A stretch of 64,000 nt of DNA from Nematostella vectensis (GCF_932526225.1 NC_064036.1:20048953-20112952); one strand, 5' to 3'. Positions 35,320 through 47,133 are shown, numbered from the stretch's first letter. The notes: generated from the letters alone by a model not told the origin. Numbers and translations: made by a program.

Positions 35320-36125
35320 GGTTTGTCGTAGATGTACACGGGTGTTTGTCGTAGATGTGTACACGTTTGTGTTGTCGTAGATGTGTACACGTATGTGTTT
35401 GTCGTAGATGTGTATACGTATGTGTTTGTCGTAGATGTGTACACGCATGTGTTTGTCGTAGATGTGTACACGCATGTGTTTGTCGTAGATGTGTACACCG
35501 TATGTGTTTGTCGTAGATGTGTATACGTATGTGTTTGTCGTAGATGTGTACACGTATGTGTTTATCGTAGATGTGTACACGTATGTGTTTGTCGTAGATG
35601 TGTACACGCATGTGTTTGTCGTAGATGTGTACACCGTATGTGTTTGTCGTAGATGTGTACACGTATGTATTGTTGTAGATGTGTACACGTATGTGTTTGT
35701 CGTAGATGTGTACACGTATGTTTGTCGTAGATGTGTACACGTATGTGCTTGTCGTAGATGTGTACACGTATGTGTTTGTCGTAGATGTGTACACCGTATG
35801 TGTTTGTCGTAGATGTGTACACATATGTGTTTGTTGTAGATGTGTACACGTATGTGTTTGTCGTAGATGTGTATACGTATGTGTTTGTCGTAGATGTGTA
35901 CACGTATGTGTTTGTTGTAGATGTGTACACCGTATGTGTTTGTCGTAGATGTGTACACCGTATGTGTTTGTCGTAGATGTGTACACGCATGTGTTTGTCG
36001 TAGATGTGTACACCGTATGTGTTTGTCGTAGATGTGTACACGTATGTGTTTGTTGTAGATGTGTACACGTATGTGTTTGTCGTAGATGTGTACACGTATG
36101 TGTTTGTCGTAGATGTGTAGACGCA
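35320..36125. repeat. 27-bp minisatellite, about 30 copies
   Basis: Unit of 27 bases containing GTTTGTCGTAGATGTGTACAC, with 28-base variants carrying an extra C (ACACCGTAT) that shift the frame. It is intergenic. The unit core GTGTACAC is self-complementary. Confidence 0.95.
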
Positions 36126-37090
36126 TGCGTACAACATGCGCAGCTTTCACTCAGTAAATTGCAGAAATACACGATTACTTTTATTTATTTTCCAAAACGT
36201 TGACCTCAAATTATTTTTACATTTCACTTATATCCAACTACGGCAATATTTATATTATAGTGATCTCTTTTCATGGTACATCATAAGACAGGATTCAAAC
36301 TTCATAAACGTTTACGGAAAAATTCTTCAAAACTTGCGCATGAATTGGAGTTAAATGCCTTAACAAAGTACAATTACGATGTTTCATCGGAATTTACAGT
36401 ATAGTTAAGTTCGCTCGCGCGTTAATCAACGGATCACAACCAGAGGGCGTTATCAATTTAAACAGATTTTTTTCTAACTTTCACAGAGGCTGTATAACCA
36501 CATACTGAACTGATTCTGGTAGTGTCATCAAAAAGCTAACGCTCAATTTTGCGTCAGTCTCAAATATGTAATGTTGTTTACTTTTTATGTGCTACTACAT
36601 TATTGCGTGTTAATACAAATACAATTCTTAAATGGTGCACTCTCCATACACTGCGTCATCTTTGGTAAAAAATCTAGAGCAATCGCATAAACATTGACTG
36701 TTCTGTGCGAAGTTTAAAATTAATAACGCCCTCTGTTTATGATATGTTTATTAAGGCGCGAGCGACCTTAAACGCCATTGAATAAGTCTATGCTGTTTAA
36801 TCCCATCTAGAGGTTAACATCATCACCAAAAATTAAATATTAATAGGATAAATCAAGGACTTTAAAACCCTTAAATAAACCGCACAAAATTAAATAGCTA
36901 TATTTCCCTTATTCTGAATTTGTTGCGAAAAAACACATTTTATGCAACAGACTCGTACTTAAATAATTTGATAACGTAAACTTATTAACTGCTTTTCTTA
37001 CCTCAACTTAGTTATTTTTATTAATCAATTTACTATAAACGGTGTGTTACCACATATGTAACATGAAATATCACACCAAACTCCCGCAAG
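36126..37090. other. no gene recognised
   Basis: AT-rich intergenic sequence. CGCTCGCGCGTTAAT near 36411 and AAGGCGCGAGCGACCTTAA near 36753 are partly inverse to each other, and AACGCCCTCTG occurs in both orientations (36438 and 36726). This suggests an inverted-repeat element of roughly 0.35 kb between about 36405 and 36775. No coding sequence. Confidence 0.4.
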
Positions 37091-37400
37091 AACCATTCCA
37101 TAGAACCATCGCTTTTAACAACCATTCCATAGAACTATCGCCTTCAACAACCATTCCATAGAACTATCGCCTTCAACAACCATTCCATAGAACTATCGCC
37201 TTCAACAACCATTCCATAGAACTATCGCCTTCAACAACCATTCCATAGAACTATCGCCTTCAACAACCATTCCATAGAACTATCGCCTTCAACAACCATT
37301 CCATAGAACTATCGCCTTCAACAACCATTCCATAGAACTATCGCCTTCAACAACCATTCCATAGAACTATCGCCTTCAACAACCATTCCATAGAACTATC
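37091..37400. repeat. 29-bp minisatellite, about 11 copies
   Basis: Unit of 29 bases containing ACCATTCCATAGAACTATCG. Copies after the first are essentially identical. Confidence 0.95.
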
Positions 37401-37627
37401 GCACCAAATGTCCACAATCACAGCGTAACTGAAATGCGTCTGGGTGAATGTTTGGATAAAATATTTTAATAACGTCATTGAATTGCTCCGTCTCATCGTT
37501 AACATTGACCTTATACAGTATACATTATGTGATTTTAAGTTACTTTACGATTTGCTTTGCCTGGTTAAGGACTTCAAATGTCCCTGGTAACTTTAATATT
37601 TCCTATGGCTTGCTATAGGATCGTATC

Positions 37628-40600
37628 CTAATGTCCCATATATGTTCCTCGTAACTCCATCGCTTGCTCAGTCTTGCTGTCAGGGTGGTATCCCATGGCT
37701 CCCTCATCAGAGGTTATGCACTCTTCGATATCTCGGGTCGACTCTGAGCAAAGCATACCACAATGCGGAATAATATTACAATGTATCACTTATTATCTAT
37801 CATAACACCTTTTTGAAAAGATGCAAAATTACCCCGAAACGCCTCAGGAGGTAACTTTAAGAGTTTCTAAATAATCCAGTATTGAAAGCCGGATTACCGC
37901 GTCAAGGATGCAAATGTGTTACGTGTTACACAGACTTGTATTATATGATGGATGTAACGTGTTACACCGTGTATTATATATGATTGATGTAACGTGTTAC
38001 GTGTTACACAGTCTTGTATTATATGTGATTGATGTAACGTGTTCTATAGACGTATTAAAAAAATGTCGATTGGCAAATGGAAGCTCTAGGACCAAAAGGT
38101 ACATTGGGTCTCGTTATATTTCTTCCAAATGTAGGTAAATTATGGATCAATCGTACGACTTAAAGACATCAATGTCTAGCACTAGAATTCATGTATTTAT
38201 TTTTGCGAATAATTAGTAATAATAAGCACTTTTCGGTCTTGGAACTGCTGTTCGCCATTTAAACTGACAACAATTCTTGAACTAGATATAGACCACGCGT
38301 ACCTGATCACATCATCAGAGATGTAGATGTGCTATGTGTTACATACATGTGTATGACAAAGAATGATATAGACCGCGGGTACCTGACCTCATCGGGGATG
38401 TAGATGTGTTACATACATGTGTATGATATAGTATAATTGATGTATCGTGTTGTATATACCTGATATAGACCACTCGTACCTGATCACCTCATCGGGGATG
38501 TAGATGTGTTGTGTGTTACATGTATGTGTATGTGTATGATATAGTATGATTGATGTATCGTGTTGTATATACCTGATATAGACCACGCGTACCTCACCTC
38601 ATCGGGGATGTAGATGTGTTACATACATGTGTATCATATAGTATGATTGATGTATATACCTGATATAGACCGCGCGTACCTGATCACCTCATCGGGGATG
38701 TAGATGTGTTGTGTTACACACATGTATATGATATAGTATGATTGATGTATATACCTGATATAGACCGCGGGTACCTGATCACCTCATCAGGGATGTAGAT
38801 GTGTTATGTGTTACACACATGTGTATGATATAGTATGATTGATGTATATACCTGATATAGACTGCGCGTACCTGATCACCTCATCGGGGATGTAGATGTG
38901 TTATTTGTTACACACATGTGTATGATATAGTATGATTGATGTATATACCTGATATAGACTGCGCTTACCTGATCACCTCATCGGGGATGTAGATGTGTTA
39001 TGTGTTACACACATGTATATGATATAGTATGATTGATGTATATACCGGATATAGACCGCGCGTACCTGATCACCTCATCAGGGATGTAGATATGTTATGT
39101 GTTACACACATGTGTATGATATAGTATAATTGATGTATATACCTGATATAGACCGCGCGTACCTGATCACCTCATCAGGGATGTAGATGTGTTATGTGTT
39201 ACACACATGTATATGATATAGTATGATTGATGAATATACCTGATATAGACCGCGCGTACCTGATCACCTCATCGGGGATGTAGGTGTGTTATGTGTTACA
39301 CACATGTATATGATATAGTATGATTGATGTATATACCTGATATATACCGCGCGTACCTGATCACCTCATCAGGGATGTAGATGTACTCAATGGGGATCAG
39401 CTCAGACAGATCTCTCAGGGATTTCACGAACTGCAGCTTGCACCAGAAATTCGTACTAAAAGAATAATAATAATAATAATAAGGTCTACGTTATCACAAG
39501 CTGAATCATATAATACAACGTACTAAAGTGATATCTGTGACACACCATACAACGTACCACCGCGATATCTGTGACATACCATACAACGTACTACCGCGAT
39601 ATCTGTGACTTACCATACAACGTACTACCGCGATATCTGTGACATACCATACAACGTACAACCACGATATCTGTGACATACCATACAACGTACCACCGCG
39701 ATATCTGTGACATACCATACAAAGTACTCCCGCGATATCTATGAAATACTATACAACGTACCACCGAGATATCTATGACGTACCATACAACGTACTACCG
39801 CGATATCTGACAAAATACCTGACAAAAGCTTTGGCGAATCTGACCACCGTCTTCAGCCAGAGATTTGGGTGAACGATAAACATGTTGATCATGTTCTTCT
39901 TCAGTCTAGAAAATAAATAATAAAGCAGATTACTTTGCATTAATGTTGTTACTACTGATAACGAAGACAGTGATATGGTCATGACGACAATGAGGATAAT
40001 AGTCCAGATGGTAAAAGAGATTATGATATAGGACGCCTGTCAGTGATAGTACTGATGACTGTGGGACAGTACTGTCCAGTATAAGCAGACATTTCCCTGA
40101 CATTGAAAACAATACAAGTCTGAAGCGTTTAACTTACCCTCCCTCTACTTGCTGTTTAACTTGCCCTCCCTCTACATGCTGTTTAACTTGCCCTCCCTCT
40201 ACATGCTGTTTAACTTACCCTCCCTCTACCTGCTGTTTAACTTACCCTCCCTCTACATGCTGTTTAACTTACCCTCCCTCTACATGCTGTTTAACTTACC
40301 CTCCCTCTACATGCTGTTTAACTTACACTCCCTCTACATGCTGTTTAACTTGCCCTCCCTCTACATGCTGTTTAACTTGCCCTCCCTCTACATGCTGTTT
40401 AACTTGCCCTCCCTCTACATGCTGTTTAACTTACCCTCCCTCTACATGCTGTTTAACTTGCCCTCCCTCTACATGCTGTTTAACTTGCCCTCCCTCTACA
40501 TGCTGTTTAACTTACCCTCCCTCTACTTGCTGTTTAACCTACCCTCCCTCTACATGCTGTTTAACTTACCCTCCCTCTACATGCTGTTTAACTTACACTC

Positions 40601-43600
40601 CCTCTACATTCTGTTTAACTTACCCTCCCTCTACATGCTGTTTAACTTACCCTCCCTCTACATGCTGTTTAACTTACCCTCCCTCTACTTGCTATTTAAC
40701 TTACCCTCCCTCTACCTGCTCTTTAACTTACCCTCCCTCTACATGCTGTTTAACTTACCCTCCCTCTACTTGCTGTTTAACTTACCCTCCCTCTACATGC
40801 TGTTTAACTTACCCTCCCTCTACATGCTGTTTAACTTACCCTCCCTCTATTTGCTATTTAACTTACCCTCCCTCTACATGCTATTTAACTTACCCTCCCT
40901 ATACATGCTGTTTAACTTACCCTCCCTATACATGCTGTTTAACTTGCCCTTCCTCTTCATGCTGTTTAACTTACCCTCCCTCTACATGCTGTTTAACTTA
41001 CCCTCCCTCTACATGCTGTTTAACTTACCCTCCCTCTACTTGCTGTTTAACTTACCCTCCCTCTACATGCTGTTTAACTTACCCTCCCTCTACATGCTGT
41101 TTAACTTACCCTCCCTCTACATGCTGTTTAACTTACCCTCCCTCTACTTGCTATTTAACTTACCCTCCCTCTACATGCTGTTTAACTTACCCTCCCTCTA
41201 CATGCTGTTTAACTTACCCTCCCTGTACATGCTGTTTAACTTACCCTCCCTCTATTTGCTGTTTAACTTACCCTCCCTGTACATGCTGTTTAACTTACCC
41301 TTCCACTACATGCTGGTTAACTTACCCTTCCTCTACTTGCTGTTTTACTTACCCTCCCTGTACATGCTGTTTAACTTACCCTCCCTCTATTTGCTGTTTA
41401 ACTTACCCTCCCTCTACATGCTGTTTAACTTACCCTCCCTCTACTTGCTATTTAACTTACCCTCCCTCTACATGCTGTTTAACTTACCCTCCCTCTACAT
41501 GCTGTTTAACTTACCCTCCCTCTATTTGCTGTTTAACTTACCCTCCCTGTACATGCTGTTTAACTTACCCTCACTCTATATTGCTATTTACTCCCTCTAC
41601 ATGCTGTTTAACTTACCCTCCCTATACATGCTTTTTAACTTACCCTCCCTCTACATGCTGTTTAACTTACCCTCCCTCTACATGCTGTTTAACTTACCCT
41701 CCCTCTACATGCTGTTTAACTTACCCTTCCACTACATGCTGTTTAACTTACCCTCCCTCTACATGCTGCTTAACTTACCCTTCCTCTACTTGCTGTTTAA
41801 CTTGCCCTGCTCTACATGCTGTTTAATTTACCCTTCCTCTACGTGCTGTTTAACTTGCCCTTCCTCTATATGTTGTTTAATTTAGCCCCTTTCTACTTGC
41901 CGTTTAACGTACCCTTCCTCTACATGCTGTTTAGCTTGCCCCCCCTCTACTTGCTGTTTAACTTGACCTCCCTCTACATGCTGTTTAACTTACCCTTCCT
42001 CTACATGTTGTTTAATTTAGCCCCTTTCTACTTGCAGTTTAACGTACCCTTCCTCTACATGCTGTTTAACTTACCCTCCCTCTACATGCTGGTAAAACCT
42101 CTTCATCCATGTGAGAGCGGGCATGTTTGATTGTGTCGTACCCCCGTTAAAATACACAATGTAGAACTCTTCGGTTGTGGCAAGGAGCTCAAGTGTACTT
42201 ATCAGATAGCTGGAGAACAAAACAACACGACGACAAAGTCACACTTATATAATTGGCTGTCATGTCTTCAATCTACCTCATGCAGGGGAGTACTATATAT
42301 AGCTTTTTCAGAGAGGGGGATTGAAGATGGTAATGGGGGAGAAAACATATTTTGTTACATTGACTACTGTCATTGGATTCAGCTAATAACCCTGTATAAC
42401 AACGATGAAAAAGTAACATGGTGGCAATGATTGGAATGATGGCAGTTCTACTCACAAGAACACCTGCTCCATGAGAAAGTCGTAATTCTTCTCTGCTTTA
42501 CTCGGGAGATAGCAAGCAGCTATCACAACAATAACGGCACGCTCAGGGCAGTGAAAACCTGATGGGAACCAAACAATATCGAGTATTACAAGTTTAGTTG
42601 ACTTTGGTGCTTTTAACGGTATTGAGTAACGACAGAAATTCATTTTTGCTCGCCAAAATCACAAAAACGTGCAACATCACAGACCATTGAAAACATCATC
42701 AAGATGTTCTGATCATTGAGAACATCATCAAGACGTTCTTATCATTGAGAACATCATCAAGACGTTCTGATCATTGAGAACAACATCAAGACGTTCTGAT
42801 CATTGAGAACATCATCAAGACGTTCTGATCATTGAGAACATCCTCAAGACGCTCTGATCATTGAGAACAACATCAAGACGTTCTGATCATTGAGAACATC
42901 ATCAAGACGTTCTGATCATTGAGAACAACATCAAGATGCTCAGGACCGTATGAACATATGCCAACCACGTCGTCCAACATTAGAATATATTAAAGGCTAA
43001 ATAAGTGATTTTAATCATGTTTTCAGTGGGTGACAATTTATTTAACAATCCGCCATTCGTGGAGATATGGAAGCTACTGTATGTTTTAATGTTTAAAGTC
43101 TCAAGTCTTGTGTTTCCTTTTGGTCGATTATTGTAAGAACTATTGTGTAACATGGCCGATAGGAAACTTCAAAATCAAAGTGAAAGCTAGATGCGTAACA
43201 GTTAATGTGGCCTTAGCATTTAATGAATTCTAGAATTTCGAACCACTCAGCATGTTTCCTTCATTTGTTTTCTGTTTTTAAATCGCCCATGCGCAAGCTT
43301 TATTTGTAACTGATAAAGTTTATATTAAGTGGCCATTTTAACGATGGCCAATAACCAAAACCTAGCAGAAAGTTTAATTAAGTGATGTCACTGACCTCCA
43401 TGAGTAATGACCTTCATGTAAGGCTCCAAGAGCTTTAGGTCAAGCACTTTTTCTCTCTTGTTCACCCTGACAGTGTGCCATCGGTAATGCTCATCTCTCT
43501 GTACTAATCCCTGGGGGTTGTGCTCCTCCTTATCTTCAGTGTACTCCTCGTGTTCATCTGAAGAGTGTCCTGGTTCAGCCTCTTGGTAGTCGTTTACTTG

Positions 43601-46600
43601 CTCCTCGTAGTAGTCGCCATCTGGGTCTTTCCTGTGGCTGTATTCATCCTCGTCCAGATCTGGATAGGCCTCGTAATCATAGTCATCTGGCTCTGCTTCA
43701 AATTCTGGAGTCGGGTCACCTTCGTAGTATTCAAGATGATCACCATCGTATTCACTTACTTCGACATCATTGTCATATTCACGCCCTCTGTCGAAAAGAT
43801 CTCCGTTTTCTGAGTAATTCTCATCTTCTGACGTCAATGAATCATCTTTAAAAAAAGAGGAAGAAGCGATCTTTAGCTAGACTATAGAGTGTAATATACA
43901 AGACTCTCAATACGTATGTACACATGCTCTTAAGAACCACCAAGAATTCAGACTTGATTACCGCGCCCGCCAGTGCAAAAAGATGATGATGATGCCTACC
44001 TCTGATGCTCTCTGTTTCAAGGAAGTCTGCTAAGTCCAGCTGCTCGAGGTTATTTTCCAAAGAGCGGGCGAGTCGCTTGGTGACAGGGGTATGATTTAAA
44101 TAACTCAAGCTCTGACATCTTCTTTGAAGTGGATCTGTGGCAAGATAAATATAAGGATTAGAAAATCACGAGAAAATCAGGACAAGGCCAGAAAAGGCAG
44201 GACATTATAAAGAGAAAAGTTCAATAGCAAAAGACTTTGTCTGTAATTCAGAGATATCTTAACCCATTCTTCAATATCTTTTAGCTGAATGTGTGTTTCC
44301 AGAAAATGTCCATACCCCCCCCCCCCCCCCCCCCCCTATTGAGGGGATTGGAAATTACGGGGTGGGGGGTGGATGTTCAAACGCCCAGGAATTTCCACAG
44401 GTGAAAGGGGGGGGGATAAAAATGTCCTTTTTCCTTAACAGTTACTGTATTTATTTATTTTTTCATGGGATTAGAAATTCCAGAGGGGTGCTTCCTCAAT
44501 AGGGGGGGGGGGGGGGGGGTTGGATATTTTCTGGAACTACACAATGTACAAAATACAGACCGAAAACAAATACCTCTACCCTATTTTGAGTTTTTTTTTC
44601 AACGTGTCAAAGTCAAACACCGCTGCACTTAGAGGTATCCTAGCTTTCCAACAGTGTTTTGCAGTCCCATCTCTAATCCCTTGTCGCTGGTTGTGGGTAC
44701 TTCTCAAAGTCGGTACAGGCTGATTGAGGGGTCAATGTGTTAAATAATTCTTATTGATAATTTCCAACTGCTAGACCACTTTCTGGTGTCATTTAAACAA
44801 AGGCCTAGAATAAAAATGGAGGGAAATCTCCCAGTCAAGAGCAAACTATCTCCAAGTCAAGAGGAAAAATCTCCCAGTCTAGAAGAAAAATCTACAGGTC
44901 TAGGAGTAAAGTCCAGGTTCTAGGCAAAATTCTCAGAATAAAAAAAAAGGAGCTCAGCCCCCAATTTTTATTCTTATTTTGGTAGTTCTGATGATCTGAT
45001 GACTAAGGGCAATGTACCTCTCTCCTCAATCTTCCCTAACAAATCCTCAATAGACTGGGCCTTTCTTCTCATTCCCTGGAACTCAGTATCATCGTCATTC
45101 TCCTCAGCAATGGCAAGGAACACTGGGGCAAGGAGCTCAGTCCCACCAACATTCACATTCTCATCAAACTCCAGTTCCTTCATCACAAACTTGTCCTTGG
45201 GACCTAGGAATAGATGATCACAGTTATAGTTTAGTCTGTTTGCCCATCTGTCTGTTCATTTATCAAATGACAGTGTTTTTCTAAATTTTAGTGCCATGTA
45301 TACTGGAGAAACTAAAAAGCAATACTACCTATACTGCCAGCTCCTCATTGGAGAAACTAAGAAGCATATACTACCTATACTGCCAGCCCCTAATTGGAGA
45401 AACTAAGAAGCGTATACTACCTATACTGCCAGCCCCTCATTGGGATTGCCACTAATCGAAGCACCAACGAGCAGTAACAGGATAAAGTAATGATAAATAA
45501 ACAGCAAGTGATAACACTAGACAACGCTAGAGCTAGCGAAGCGAAGAATGCTTGCCTGTAAAATGCCTGAATCTGGCTAGAAAGGGCAGTGATGGAGCTT
45601 AGGAGATCTGCTTGGTTGGATGTTGTTGACTTATCTCCCGCATTGACCTCATTGTTTGAGTCAGAGTCGGGCTCCGGACCGAGGCAAAACTTTCTCATTT
45701 GCCCAGAGTTATGTTCCGCTTTGGATTGATGGCAGCCTGGGCAGGTCTGCTTTCGAGTTTTTTTTTTTTTTTTTTGGGGGGGGGGGACATTACGATCAAG
45801 AGAATGGGTAAAGTAACAATAAAGAAACAGCAAGCGATAAACCAAGACCAAGGCTAGGGCTAGCAAAGCAAAAAATGCTTGCCTGTAATTCGACCCTACT
45901 GTATCCCGTCCATTAAACTCTATTAACATATAATACCACTAAAAAGATTCATTATCCCATTATCTCACCTTCATCTTTCGTCTTGATGTTGTGCAGAACA
46001 CCTTTAACCCAATCCATATCAAACTCCATGGACATGTCACCCGCGTCACTACATGATGGTGTTATGGTGCCACCCTCTGACTCAGGAACTTCAAGTGAGC
46101 AGCCTCTTTCCCCCTCATCTAACTCGACGTACTTGCCTTTATTAGCTGTGTCATCTTGTTCATAGTTCACCCCCTCATCTAACTCGACACACTTGCCTTT
46201 ATTAGCTGTGTCATCTTGCTCATAGTTCATGCTTGTGGAAATAGAAAATAACCTTGGTTCAACAGTATCTTCTTCAATTATATGTGCAATTTTTTCAAGA
46301 GCTCTTTTTACAATTTCAGATGTCACCTTACTAAAATACCCCTGTAACTCTTCTGAGTTATGTATGCTATCTAAAACAACACCTAGTGATGAAGGATCCT
46401 TTATTTCTTTTTCCGTATCTTGTCTTGCCTTGGCAGTGATAATGCTAGAGTCTATAATAGATTCGGCAATGATATTACGCACAAAAAGATCACAGTTTAG
46501 TTTCAACTCTAACAGACTAACACCCGTCAGTTGCTTTTTCATTTCTCCAACAATGTCGACATCATCTGTTGACTTTCCACCTTCCAAAAGAGTGTTCTTT

Positions 46601-47133
46601 TTCAATACATCCTTTATCAGCCCTCCAATAAAACTCTCACAGTAGAGTTCAAGCTCAAGAATTTCTGTCTCACTAAGTTCAAAATTCCCAAGCGATATTC
46701 CAGCTCTAACATTAGGCTTAAGAGAGAATATTAAGGCCTCCTTGATCGTCATGTTTGCTGCTTCTTCACATATCTCCTCCAAAAGTCCTATATTCAGACT
46801 AGCTTCATCCTTGTTCTGTTTTGATAATGAGTCAATTTGTGGAAGCCCATAGCTTTCACTCTCAGACCCAACTACTGGACTGGAATCTAAGAGGTCTGCA
46901 TGATGACCATGTTGATCCAGCCATTCATCAATATCCTTAGAATCTTCATCATTATCATCATCATCATTTTGAGCAACAACAACACGAGATACTCTTTCTC
47001 GACTCTCGCTAAAGCCACTATCTTCTGTTAGGCCATCTTTTGTGTCTTCAAGAGGCCTACATCTCTCATCTTGGATTGCCTCAGGCATTTGATTGTTTGG
47101 TTCATCCTCACTTTCTGCATGAGCGGATGCCAT
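37628..47133 (-). CDS. BNIP2/caytaxin-family protein with C-terminal BCH domain
   Basis: Minus-strand exons: 45969-47133, 45018-45203, 44000-44134, 43396-43845, 42456-42558, 42075-42209, 39819-39905, 39357-39455 and, tentatively, 37628-37676; 2409 bases, 802 residues. Phases agree at every junction. The C-terminal part matches the BCH (BNIP2 and Cdc42GAP homology, CRAL-TRIO-like) domain: LLEPYMKVITHGG, VIAACYLP, STLELLATTEEFYIVYFNG, MPALTWMKRFYQ, MFIVHPNLWLKT and LRDLSELIPIEYIYIP. Family members bind small GTPase regulators and kinesin light chain and act as cytosolic scaffolds. The N-terminal exon is acidic and has several amphipathic helices resembling PKA-anchoring helices. The fourth exon is extremely D/E/Y-rich. 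The family's G-D-G-L-N stretch after HGG is replaced by FHCPERA. The last tiny exon is supported only by phase. A far longer N-terminus than vertebrate BNIP2 recalls PRUNE2-like organisation. Confidence 0.88.
37905..38060. repeat. tandem repeat of about 55 bp, three copies
   Basis: Copies contain TGTAACGTGTTAC and TTGTATTATATG.GATTGATG. Related in wording to the neighbouring 98-bp array. It lies in the last intron of the BNIP2-like gene. Confidence 0.7.
38285..39380 (-). repeat. 98-bp tandem array repeating an exon end and its splice donor, 12 copies
   Basis: On the minus strand each unit contains CATCCCCGATGAGGTGATCAG followed by a GTACGCGCGG-like donor, then TATATCAGGTATATACATC and a variable TGTGTAACACATAAC stretch. 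The first copy is the real end of the exon at 39357-39455. Eleven further copies follow in the intron at spacings of about 83-112 bases. Three of the downstream copies are altered at the donor. Confidence 0.9.
39525..39812. repeat. 34-bp array starting at a splice donor, about 8-9 copies
   Basis: Unit of 34 bases containing GATATCTGTGACATACCATA. It begins about seven bases inside the intron after the exon at 39819-39905 of the BNIP2-like gene. Across the exon-intron boundary itself TTTTGTCAGGTA is directly followed by TTTTGTCAGATA, a 12-base duplication of the donor. Confidence 0.9.
40130..42092 (-). repeat. 27-bp array of about 72 copies, each with a GTAAGT splice donor
   Basis: On the minus strand each unit is 17 bases of exon end (CAGCATGTAGAGGGAGG) plus GTAAGTTAAA. 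The first copy is the true donor of the exon at 42075-42209 of the BNIP2-like gene, confirmed because YQHVEGGLKKN across that junction aligns without gap to the family pattern. The whole 1.9-kb intron up to the next exon region is filled with copies. Reading past the first donor meets TAA in frame. The plus-strand frame of 578 codons is an artefact of the unit length. Confidence 0.97.
42690..42950. repeat. 29-bp minisatellite, about nine copies
   Basis: Unit of 29 bases containing GAGAACATCATCAAGACGTT. It lies in the intron between exons 43396-43845 and 42456-42558 of the BNIP2-like gene, about 130 bases before the acceptor. Confidence 0.95.
44299..44534. mobile_element. putative MITE with poly-C ends
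   Basis: Ends CCAGAAAATGTCCATACCCC and, on the opposite strand, CCAGAAAATATCCAACCCC are inverted repeats. Each continues through a long C run (22 and 18 bases) into TATTGAGG. The interior is G-rich with no ORF. It lies in an intron of the BNIP2-like gene. Confidence 0.65.
45318..45442. repeat. 46-bp tandem repeat, three copies
   Basis: Unit contains GGAGAAACTAAGAAG and TACTACCTATACTGCCAGC. Intronic in the BNIP2-like gene. Confidence 0.85.
45475..45892 (-). mobile_element. fragment of an unidentified element with flanking direct repeats
   Basis: Two direct copies of about 85 bases (45475-45560 and 45805-45890), each ending AATGCTTGCCTGTAA, flank about 245 bases. Inside, the minus strand encodes a short protein start with CPGCHQSKAEHNSGQMRK followed by an acidic serine-rich stretch and LLSSITALSSQIQAF. 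CPGC with a downstream basic and acidic region resembles the ORF starts of some cnidarian retroelements as I remember them, but I cannot name the family. A T19-G13 tract interrupts it. It lies in the first coding intron of the BNIP2-like gene. Confidence 0.45.
46112..46232 (-). repeat. coding tandem duplication of 60 bp in the BNIP2-like gene
   Basis: Two adjacent in-frame copies encode NYEQDDTANKGKCVELDEG and NYEQDDTANKGKYVELDEG, differing by C versus Y. It lies in the acidic part of the N-terminal exon. Confidence 0.95.

Noticed and set aside
35287-36172. Frames up to 288 codons with HIYDKHIRV-like repeats
   Set aside because: 27-bp intergenic array; 28-bp variants break the frame and no initiation or splice context is present.
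40149-41885. 578-codon plus-strand frame of 9-residue repeats (MLFNLPSLY type)
   Set aside because: It is the antisense of a donor-derived 27-bp array filling an intron of the minus-strand BNIP2-like gene. The frame exists only because 27 is divisible by three.
43565-43813. Hydrophobic plus-strand frame resembling a membrane protein
   Set aside because: It is the antisense of the D/E/Y-rich exon of the BNIP2-like gene; acidic codons read backwards give V, I, F and L.
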